Source of the DNA: SYAC01 sp046048055
GTDB taxonomy: Bacteria; Planctomycetota; Phycisphaerae; Phycisphaerales; SM1A02
Assembly (NCBI GenBank): GCA_046048055.1
Contig: JBJOGW010000072.1
Coordinates: 1 to 16,395 of the forward strand
Length of the DNA stretch: 16,395 nucleotides
Direction of reading: 5' to 3'
Part shown: positions 7,940 through 14,258 of the stretch, piece after piece
Layout: each line of letters begins with the position of its first letter
Numbering within the stretch: the first letter of the stretch is position 1
Program-made: the position numbers and the translations under genes
The notes under the pieces: generated by a model
The model's input: only the letters and a program-made list of their open reading frames with translations
Databases searched by the model: none
What the model was told of the DNA's origin: nothing

Positions 7940-7945
7940 TACGAT
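7940..7945 (+). promoter_or_regulatory. -10 element (TACGAT) of a leaderless trpB promoter
   Basis: TACGAT is followed by exactly 6 nt (CGTCCC) and the trpB ATG. A -10 at this distance places the transcription start at the A of the ATG, so the mRNA would be leaderless. GTGATC at 7917-7922 is a weak -35 candidate with 17-bp spacing. The same geometry recurs at 10334-10339 and 10356-10361. Confidence 0.5.
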
Positions 7946-7951
7946 CGTCCC

Positions 7952-9163
7952 ATGACCGTCATCACGCCCGTCCCCGACACCGCCGGACGCTTCGGCGCCT
8001 ACGGCGGGCGCTATGTTCCCGAGACGCTGATGGCGGCACTGGAGCAGCTTGAGCACGCCTACGCCGAAGCCCGGCGGGATCCGGCATTCGAGCGCGACGT
8101 GACGGAGTTGCTGCGGGATTTCGTGGGCCGTGCCACGCCCCTGGCCCCGGCGCCCGGGCTCACGGACCACGCGGGCGGCGCCAGGATCTGGCTCAAGCGC
8201 GAGGACCTGGCGCACACCGGCGCGCACAAGATCAACAACACGATCGGCCAGGCGCTTCTGGCGAGGCGGCTGGGCAAGCGTCGCATCATCGCGGAGACCG
8301 GTGCCGGCCAGCACGGTGTGGCCACCGCGACGGCCTGTGCACGCCTGGGTCTGCGATGCGAGGTCTACATGGGCGCCGAGGACGTCCGACGCCAGGCCTT
8401 GAACGTCTTCCGCATGCGGCTGCTGGGAGCGCGGGTGAACGCGGTCGAGACCGGCAGCCGAACCCTCAAGGACGCCACCAACGAGGCCATGCGCGACTGG
8501 ATGGGGAGCGTGGCCGACACGCACTACATCATCGGCAGCGTGGTGGGCCCGCATCCCTTTCCCATGATGGTGCGAGACTTCCAGAGCGTGATCGGCCGCG
8601 AGTGCCGGGCCCAGTGCCTGGAGCGTCTGGGGCGGCTTCCGGACGCGGTGGTGGCCTGCGTGGGTGGGGGCAGCAACGCGGCGGGCATCTTCCATGCATT
8701 CGTGAACGACCCGTCGGTGCAGCTGTTGGGTGTGGAGGCCGGTGGCCGTGGTCCTGAGGCGGGCCAGCACGCGGCTCCGCTCTCCCTGGGTCAGCCCGGG
8801 GTGCTGCATGGATCCCTGAGCTACGTGCTGCAGGACGCGGCTGGCCAGACGGCCGAAGTGCACAGTTGCAGCGCGGGGCTGGACTACCCGGGCGTCGGTC
8901 CCGAGCACAGCCACTGGAAGGACAGCGGGCGCGTGCGCTACGTGTCGGCTACCGACGACCAGGCCCTGGACGCGTTCCGACTGATGGCCGAGCGGGAAGG
9001 AATCATCCCGGCGCTGGAGACGGCGCACGCCGTGCATGGCGCCGTGGAACTGGCCTGCGCCATGCGCCATGACCAGACGGTGGTGATCAACGTGAGCGGC
9101 CGGGGCGACAAGGACGTGAATGAGGCCATCCGCCTGCTGCAGGCCCGCGGCGACGCGGTGTGA
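7952..9163 (+). CDS. trpB: Tryptophan synthase beta chain
   Basis: The PLP-dependent subunit that condenses indole with L-serine to give L-tryptophan; 403 residues, normal length for the family. It starts with the typical GRFGAYGGRYVPETLM (12-27). The PLP lysine is K93 in HTGAHKINN, the catalytic glutamate is E115 in AETGAGQHG, the phosphate loop is GGGSNA (238-243), and SAGLDYPGVGPEHS (307-320) and SGRGDKD (382-388) are canonical. The ATG at 7952 is preferred over an in-frame ATG 7 codons upstream (7931) because it gives the family's usual N-terminus and sits 6 nt after a good -10 hexamer. It is separated from pssA by 38 bp and has its own candidate promoter. No trpA follows; the next gene is convergent with a 9-bp gap. 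The alpha subunit and the rest of the pathway must lie elsewhere. Confidence 0.97.
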   Translation: MTVITPVPDTAGRFGAYGGRYVPETLMAALEQLEHAYAEARRDPAFERDVTELLRDFVGRATPLAPAPGLTDHAGGARIWLKREDLAHTGAHKINNTIGQALLARRLGKRRIIAETGAGQHGVATATACARLGLRCEVYMGAEDVRRQALNVFRMRLLGARVNAVETGSRTLKDATNEAMRDWMGSVADTHYIIGSVVGPHPFPMMVRDFQSVIGRECRAQCLERLGRLPDAVVACVGGGSNAAGIFHAFVNDPSVQLLGVEAGGRGPEAGQHAAPLSLGQPGVLHGSLSYVLQDAAGQTAEVHSCSAGLDYPGVGPEHSHWKDSGRVRYVSATDDQALDAFRLMAEREGIIPALETAHAVHGAVELACAMRHDQTVVINVSGRGDKDVNEAIRLLQARGDAV

Positions 9164-9176
9164 CCGGGCAGGTCAC
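9160..9176. terminator. Inverted repeat at the convergent trpB/endonuclease stops
   Basis: GTGACC-GGGCA-GGTCAC forms a 6-bp stem with a 5-nt loop, and the two opposing stop codons form part of the arms. It could act as a weak bidirectional terminator, but there is no U-tract on either side and the stem is short, so chance is a real alternative. Confidence 0.25.
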
Positions 9177-10327
9177 GGCCTTGCCGCACCCAGCGTCAGG
9201 TCCACCGCGACCGGGTTGTGGTCACTGGCGTAACCCTTGGGGCGACGATCGTTGCTCTCGAGGCACTTGGGCGTGCCCAGCACGAAGTAACTGCCCTTGG
9301 CGGCCTTGTCGAAGAGCGCCGGACTGAGCAGGATGAAGTCGATCGCGCGTTCGATGGGCTTGCCCTTCTGGTCGTCCGGCACGAAGGAGTGCGTCAGGTG
9401 CGTGCGGCGGGCGTCGTCGCCCTGGTCCTGACCGCGGCCCTTGCCGGCATCCGGCCGCACCTCGTAGGCGCTCACCAGTCCACCGGTCTCCTTCTCGCGG
9501 AGCAGCCTGGCGGCCTTCTGGTTGGGCGTGGCATTGAAGTCCCCAAGCACGGCCACCTGCGCGGACGGGTCCTTCTGCAGGATCTGCTCCACGATGCCCG
9601 CCACGGAGAGGGCCTCGAGTTCCCGCTGGTGGGCCAGCTTCTTGCCGCCCGCCTTGAAGTGCACCACGATCAACTGGAGCAGGCTGCCGTCAGGCACGCG
9701 CACCGACGCCAGCAAGGGGCTCCGCTGGAATCCGTCGTTGTCCAGCCTGCTCGGATCCGCCCAGCCCTGCTTGCGGCGCGCGGCCGGATCCGCCGGAAGG
9801 CGCGTCAGCGCGTCGGAGAGCCGAGTGTCGGTGAAGGTGCGCACCTGCTCGATGGGAAAGCGGCTCAGCACGCTCTGCTCCACGCCGCGGTAGTAGCCGA
9901 CGTCCTGGCTGGCCAGATGCTCGTAGCCCAGATCCTTCAGGTACGTGTCGCGGAACCACTTCAGGCACGCCTCGCTCTCCACCTCCTCGAGCGCCAGCAC
10001 GTCGGCGTCCAGTTCTCGGATGGCAGCGGCGATGTTGCCAAGCCGAGTCTCGTCCGTGGCCATGGCGAGATCGTCATGCTCACCGGAGAGGGCGGGATCG
10101 TCCTGGCCGTCGAAGAGGTTCTCCACGTTGAAGCACGCCAGGCGGATGGCGCCCCTGGTCTTCTTGGGCGCCTTGGCGACACCCGTGGGCGGGGCCGCCT
10201 TGCCGCCGTAGGCCGGCGCCTTCTGGGCGGGCCGGGCCGTGGCGGCACCCTGCATGGCCCACGCGGGCGAGAGAACCGCCAGCAGCAGCACGCCGCAGAG
10301 CGGCCCGATGCACACGATGCGTCGCAT
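9173..10327 (-). CDS. Secreted endonuclease/exonuclease/phosphatase-family protein
   Basis: A 384-residue metal-dependent phosphodiesterase-type enzyme of the EEP (DNase I-like) superfamily. Residues 1-24 form a signal peptide ending in PAWA, followed by an A/P/K-rich linker (about 25-58). The catalytic domain shows FNVENLF (66-72) and the metal-binding glutamate in LALEEVES (E114/E115). It continues with VVHFKAGG (H223), GDFNATPN (262-269), AIDFILLSP (D330) and the terminal YASDHNPVAVDL (S368-D369-H370). The order and spacing match the family's catalytic residues. The substrate (extracellular DNA/RNA, a phospholipid head group or an inositol phosphate) cannot be told from sequence; the N-terminus argues for export. 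The start at 10327 is supported by the signal peptide and a TACACT hexamer 6 nt upstream. It converges on trpB and diverges from the ABC exporter. Confidence 0.88.
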   Translation of the reverse strand: MRRIVCIGPLCGVLLLAVLSPAWAMQGAATARPAQKAPAYGGKAAPPTGVAKAPKKTRGAIRLACFNVENLFDGQDDPALSGEHDDLAMATDETRLGNIAAAIRELDADVLALEEVESEACLKWFRDTYLKDLGYEHLASQDVGYYRGVEQSVLSRFPIEQVRTFTDTRLSDALTRLPADPAARRKQGWADPSRLDNDGFQRSPLLASVRVPDGSLLQLIVVHFKAGGKKLAHQRELEALSVAGIVEQILQKDPSAQVAVLGDFNATPNQKAARLLREKETGGLVSAYEVRPDAGKGRGQDQGDDARRTHLTHSFVPDDQKGKPIERAIDFILLSPALFDKAAKGSYFVLGTPKCLESNDRRPKGYASDHNPVAVDLTLGAARP

Positions 10328-10333
10328 CGCGTC

Positions 10334-10339
10334 AGTGTA
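10334..10339 (-). promoter_or_regulatory. -10 element (TACACT) of a leaderless promoter for the secreted EEP gene
   Basis: On the minus strand TACACT is followed by exactly 6 nt (GACGCG) and the ATG, predicting transcription from the start codon. No recognisable -35 was found. It lies within the 40-bp gap (10328-10367) shared with the divergent ABC transporter gene. Confidence 0.48.
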
Positions 10340-10355
10340 CGGCCGTCGACATCCC

Positions 10356-10361
10356 TAGCAT
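10356..10361 (+). promoter_or_regulatory. -10 element (TAGCAT) of a leaderless promoter for the ABC exporter
   Basis: TAGCAT is followed by exactly 6 nt (GGACCC) and the ATG at 10368. The layout is nearly the same as at trpB (TACGAT-CGTCCC-ATG). No clear -35 is visible. A self-complementary GTCGAC (10345-10350) sits between the two divergent -10 hexamers. Confidence 0.48.
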
Positions 10362-10367
10362 GGACCC

Positions 10368-12317
10368 ATGCCCGCCTCCAGCAGCCGCTCACGCTTTGCC
10401 GCCTACCGACGCGAGGCGACCCGGCGACGCGCTGACCGCACCGTGGTCACACGCCACGGCTCGGAGCGAAGCCTGCAGCGACATCGCGGCTTCGGAGCGC
10501 TGCTGACGGGCTTTCTCGGCCTGCTTCGACCGCACGCGGGTGCCATGACGGTGGCCCTGGGCACGCTGGCCATGGGCACGGTTCTGGGGCTGCTGCCACC
10601 CGCGGCCACCAAGTTCGCCATCGACAACGTGTTCCTGGGCGAGCCACTGCCGGCCTGGCTGCCCCGCTGGATTCCCGCCGCCGAGGGACTGGACCGCACG
10701 GCCCTGCTGGGATGGATCGCGGCATCGATCGTGGCGGTGAGCGCCATCGGCGCGGCGGTGCATCTGATCGGGCGCTGGCAGGCCACGCGCGTGACCAAGC
10801 TGCTGCAGGCCCGACTTCGACGGATCGCGTTCGAGCATGCCAGCCGCCTTCCACTGGGCCGCGTGTGGGCCCTGCGATCGGGAGGCCTGACCAGCCTGAT
10901 CCGCGAGGATGCCGGCGGCGTGGCCGATCTGGTGTTCAGCATGATCTACAACCCGTTCCGCGCGATCGTGCAGCTGGCCGGGATTCTGGTGGTGCTCACC
11001 GTCACCGACTGGCGGCTGCTGATCGGCGCGTTGCTGATCCTGCCGCTGGTCTGGTTCAGCCACCGGACGTGGATCGGCCGGATCCGGCCGCTGTTCCGCG
11101 ACATCCGCCAGCAGCGCGGCGAGGTCGACGCCCACGCCACCGAGACCTTCGGCGGCATGCGCGTGGTGCGAGCCTTCGCGAGAGAGCGGAGCGAGACCGG
11201 TCGGTTCGCAACCGGTGGACACCTGATGGCGCGGCAGGAGGTGCTCACGTGGTGGTGGAGCCGCGGCATCGAGCTGGCATGGGCCCTGCTGATCCCGGTG
11301 GCGAGCGCGCTGCTGCTCTGGTACGGCGGCCGGCAGGTGCTCGCGGGATCGATCACTCCGGGCGACCTGATCCTGTTCATGACCTACGTGGTGATGCTGC
11401 TGGGGCCGATCGAGTCGCTGGCGTCGAGCGCCACCAACTTCCAGACCAACCTGGCCGGTTACGACCGCATGCTGGACCTGCTGGCGGAGCCACGCGAACT
11501 GCCCGACCGTCCCGGAGCCCGGGACCTGGACGCGTCCCGGGTGCGCGGCGATCTGCGGGTGGAAGGCGTCACGTTTGCCTATCCAGGCTCCCGGGACCCG
11601 GTTCTTCGGGACGTGAGTTTCGAGGCCCGCTCCGGCGAGATGGTGGCCTTCGTGGGCCCGAGCGGCGCCGGGAAGACGACCATGTCCAACCTGATCGCGA
11701 GATTCTTCGACCCGCAGTCCGGCCGCATCACCATCGACGGCATCGACCTGAGGGATCTCAGGCTGGACAGCTGGCGTCGCCTGCTGGGGGTGGTGGAGCA
11801 GGATGTGTTCCTGTTCGACGGGACCGTGGCGGAGAACATCGCCTACGCCGACCGATCCGCCTCGACGGAGCGGATCGAGGAGGCAGCCCGCACCGCCTGC
11901 GCCCATGACTTCATCGCCGCGCTGCCGCAGGGCTACGCCACCCGGATCGGCGAGCGCGGCGTTCGCCTGAGCGGAGGCCAGCGTCAGCGGCTGGCGATCG
12001 CGCGGGCGGTGCTGGCCAACCCGCGCGTGCTGATCCTGGACGAGGCCACCAGCAATCTGGACGTGGAGAGCGAGCGCGCCATCCAGCAGGGTCTTGCCAA
12101 CCTGATGCGCGGGCGCACCAGCTTCGTGATCGCTCACCGGCTCTCCACCATCCGTCACGCCGACCGGATCGTGGTGCTTCGTGACGGCGGTGTGCGGGAA
12201 CAGGGCACGCACGACCAGCTCATGGAGGGCGGCGGTCCGTACCGGGACATGGTGCTGATCCAGACCGCGCCGCCCCAGCCGCTGCGAGCCGTGCCGCAAC
12301 CGACCCCCGTCGCCTGA
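10368..12317 (+). CDS. ABC exporter, fused membrane and ATPase domains (MsbA/ABCB-like)
   Basis: A 649-residue half-transporter expected to work as a homodimer in the cytoplasmic membrane, using ATP to export a lipid or other hydrophobic compound. After a basic 45-residue N-terminal tail, the transmembrane domain spans about 46-375 with helices near 58-78, 112-135, 196-212, 215-231, 302-320 and 332-347. The ATPase domain contains Walker A GPSGAGKTT (430-438), Q-loop Q478 in VVEQDVFLFDGTVAENI, signature LSGGQ (534-538), Walker B VLILDEA (554-560), D-loop SNLD and switch H590 in AHRLSTIRHADRI. All catalytic residues are intact. The first ATG (10368) is used because it lies 6 nt after a -10 hexamer. 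It ends one base before the convergent glycosyltransferase stop. The substrate is unknown; proximity to the carotenoid cluster is suggestive only, as the gene is on the other strand. Confidence 0.93.
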   Translation: MPASSSRSRFAAYRREATRRRADRTVVTRHGSERSLQRHRGFGALLTGFLGLLRPHAGAMTVALGTLAMGTVLGLLPPAATKFAIDNVFLGEPLPAWLPRWIPAAEGLDRTALLGWIAASIVAVSAIGAAVHLIGRWQATRVTKLLQARLRRIAFEHASRLPLGRVWALRSGGLTSLIREDAGGVADLVFSMIYNPFRAIVQLAGILVVLTVTDWRLLIGALLILPLVWFSHRTWIGRIRPLFRDIRQQRGEVDAHATETFGGMRVVRAFARERSETGRFATGGHLMARQEVLTWWWSRGIELAWALLIPVASALLLWYGGRQVLAGSITPGDLILFMTYVVMLLGPIESLASSATNFQTNLAGYDRMLDLLAEPRELPDRPGARDLDASRVRGDLRVEGVTFAYPGSRDPVLRDVSFEARSGEMVAFVGPSGAGKTTMSNLIARFFDPQSGRITIDGIDLRDLRLDSWRRLLGVVEQDVFLFDGTVAENIAYADRSASTERIEEAARTACAHDFIAALPQGYATRIGERGVRLSGGQRQRLAIARAVLANPRVLILDEATSNLDVESERAIQQGLANLMRGRTSFVIAHRLSTIRHADRIVVLRDGGVREQGTHDQLMEGGGPYRDMVLIQTAPPQPLRAVPQPTPVA

Positions 12318-12318
12318 G

Positions 12319-13449
12319 TCAGCGGCCCTTCCAGCGTCGCTTGCCTCGCAGGTGCAGCCACAGGCTCCACCACTGCAGGGCGGTGGAAACCGCCATCGAC
12401 ACCGGATGCAGCGGCACCGCCAGCCATGGTTGCCGAAAACGGACCGCCAGCACGGCGCGCGTGAGCAGGCCCGTGCACGCCGCAGCGGCCGCCAGCCCGC
12501 CCACACGGTCGTCGATGAAGAAACCGGCCAGCCACGCCGCCAGCAGCACCCACGGCAGCACGTGACCCACAAGGTGCATGCCGGTGAAGAACAGCAACGT
12601 CCACACCGAGCCCAGTCCCTCGAAGCCGTTCTTGGCGAACCCCCGCCAGGCCTGCGCGAACCCACGGTACATGCGGCAGGTCACGTGGGGGGTGGCGTCA
12701 TAGAGGTCCGTGCGGCCGCCGGCCCGTCGCACGCTTCGCGGCAGCTTGATGCCGTCATGCATGCTGGCCATGAAGGCGGCGTGGCCGCCGCTCCGAAGCC
12801 ACATCTCCCGCCGGACCAGCAGGAACTGACCGCAGCCTGCCGCCAGGCTCGCGCGGGTGTCGCGTCGCATCAGGCCCATGGGCAGATACCCGAGCAGCAT
12901 GAAGTGAATCAGGGGCACCAGCAGCGTCTCCCCCACCGTGCCGCAGACTTGGCGCGGCACGCTGCTCACCAGGTCGCTGCGACTGCGGCGGGCAAAGGAG
13001 ACCGCGGCCGCCACCGCCTCCGGCGACACTCGCACGTCCGCATCCGTGAAGAGCAGCCAGGCCGCATCGCTCGACTGGCCCATGCACTCGCAACCCCACT
13101 GCTTGCCGTTCCAGCCGCCGGGAAGGGTCCTGGTGGGCACCGGGCGCACGCGAGGATCCGCACGGGCCAGATCGGCCAGGATGCCCGGGGTTTCATCGGT
13201 GCTCTGGTCGTCATAGACCAGGGCCCGCACCGGCACGGCGACCGAAGCCAGCACCCCCTCAACGCACGCACGCAGGTTCGTGGCCTCATTCCGCGCCGGG
13301 ATGCATACATCCACCCGATCCGCCATGCTCAGGGGCTCATGCGGCGCGGGCTGCCGACGGTAGCGGCGCAGGTTGGAGAGCGTCATGAGCAGCGGAAGTC
13401 CCGCGCACGCCACGCCCGCCCAGGCCAGTGCCACGACCGGAACGCTCAT
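12319..13449 (-). CDS. crtQ: Family 2 glycosyltransferase, CrtQ-like carotenoic-acid glycosyltransferase
   Basis: A 376-residue membrane GT2 enzyme, proposed to attach a sugar from a nucleotide-sugar to the carboxyl end of a C30 carotenoic acid. An N-terminal anchor helix (3-24) precedes the catalytic domain with IPARNE (50-55), YDDQSTDET (79-87), GGWNGKQWGC (111-120) and the metal/nucleotide-binding TDAD (135-138). GGH (221-223), HDGIKLPR (231-238) and RMYRGFAQAWRGFAKN (259-274) follow, in the same order as similar motifs I recall in CrtQ. Two or three C-terminal helices (about 281-312, 316-336 and 343-365) complete it. HpnB-type hopanoid glycosyltransferases share this architecture, so the assignment leans on the aldH/crtP neighbours. 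The ATG at 13449 shares one base with the acyltransferase stop (TGATG), indicating coupling. It is the last gene of the minus operon and abuts the convergent ABC gene. Confidence 0.78.
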   Translation of the reverse strand: MSVPVVALAWAGVACAGLPLLMTLSNLRRYRRQPAPHEPLSMADRVDVCIPARNEATNLRACVEGVLASVAVPVRALVYDDQSTDETPGILADLARADPRVRPVPTRTLPGGWNGKQWGCECMGQSSDAAWLLFTDADVRVSPEAVAAAVSFARRSRSDLVSSVPRQVCGTVGETLLVPLIHFMLLGYLPMGLMRRDTRASLAAGCGQFLLVRREMWLRSGGHAAFMASMHDGIKLPRSVRRAGGRTDLYDATPHVTCRMYRGFAQAWRGFAKNGFEGLGSVWTLLFFTGMHLVGHVLPWVLLAAWLAGFFIDDRVGGLAAAAACTGLLTRAVLAVRFRQPWLAVPLHPVSMAVSTALQWWSLWLHLRGKRRWKGR

Positions 13450-14258
13450 CAGTCCCGCCCCCGATGGCCGATCGCGATGCCCGCCGACTTGCCTCGCATG
13501 CGAAGCCACCAGTCGTAGACCGGATGCACGCTCGCCCGCGAGCCGCCCTCGATGGCCGCGAAGCCGGACGGATCACGTGAAGCCACGGCCTCGGCCAGTG
13601 TGTCCTGGTTGGACTGCATGCCATGCCGAAACGTTCGCTGCCACCCGGCGCGTCGAGGGTCATCGGGCGCCCCGATCGCCTGCACCGACACGAAGATCTC
13701 GGGACGCGCATCGACCCAGAATCCATATTCCAGGGCGACACTCCAGGCCCGAACATCGCCCAGGGACGCCGCGATGCTGGCAAGGCCCGGCCGGGGCACC
13801 ACGGGCCGACGCACGTCGGTGAAACGTCCCTGCGGCGTGATGATGAGCGTGCCGCGTTCCATCTGGCCAAGCCTGCGCAGCACATGGGCGCTCATCGCTG
13901 CAAGCGATGCGGGGTCGTCCGGGTCGATGCCGAAGATCCCAAGTCGCCGGAGAAAGCGGAACCGGTTCAGCTCACGGGCATCCATGGGCGAGAGATTGCC
14001 CCGCTCGGGAAAGAACCTGTGATGCAGGGCGACCGCGACCATGGGATCCCACCAGGAGCTGTGGTTCATGGCCACCAGCGCAGGACCCCGGTGGGACGCC
14101 AGATCGTGGAGCGCGGCGTGCGAACCCTGCAGCATCCGGACGGCATGAAACCGGCCACGCAGCTGGCGCCACGCGTACCACCCGAAGAACCGGGCGAAGC
14201 GCGGACTCCACGCATCCGGGATCGGCACACCGCTCAGTTGGCTGCCGACGAGGTCCAC
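13449..14258 (-). CDS. PlsC-like acyltransferase, probable carotenoid-glycoside acyltransferase
   Basis: A 269-residue enzyme of the lysophospholipid acyltransferase-like superfamily. The catalytic HxxxxD motif is NHSSWWD (65-71), a block II-like region is MDARELNRFRFLRRLGIFGI (92-111), and block III is TPQGRFT (141-147), where most relatives have PEGT. A later block IV-like proline is found in RPVVPRPGLA. Between crtP- and crtQ-like genes, its likely job is to esterify a fatty acid to the sugar of the carotenoid glycosyl ester, the step done by CrtO in Staphylococcus aureus; CrtO is not of this family, so the role is inferred from context. The GTG at 14258 is chosen because AGGGAG lies 5 nt upstream; this makes a 25-nt overlap with the crtP-like gene. 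A GTG at 14228, after the crtP stop, is the alternative. Confidence 0.78.
   Translation of the reverse strand: MDLVGSQLSGVPIPDAWSPRFARFFGWYAWRQLRGRFHAVRMLQGSHAALHDLASHRGPALVAMNHSSWWDPMVAVALHHRFFPERGNLSPMDARELNRFRFLRRLGIFGIDPDDPASLAAMSAHVLRRLGQMERGTLIITPQGRFTDVRRPVVPRPGLASIAASLGDVRAWSVALEYGFWVDARPEIFVSVQAIGAPDDPRRAGWQRTFRHGMQSNQDTLAEAVASRDPSGFAAIEGGSRASVHPVYDWWLRMRGKSAGIAIGHRGRD

Noticed and set aside
7556..7951. N-terminal extension of TrpB
   Set aside because: The open frame overlaps pssA and encodes non-family sequence; canonical TrpB begins at 7952.
7829..9070. Long minus-strand open frame opposite trpB
   Set aside because: trpB is unmistakable on the plus strand; the antisense frame has no recognisable domain.
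10389..12665. Long minus-strand open frame opposite the ABC exporter
   Set aside because: Antisense shadow. The plus strand encodes Walker A, LSGGQ, Walker B and the H-loop in full.
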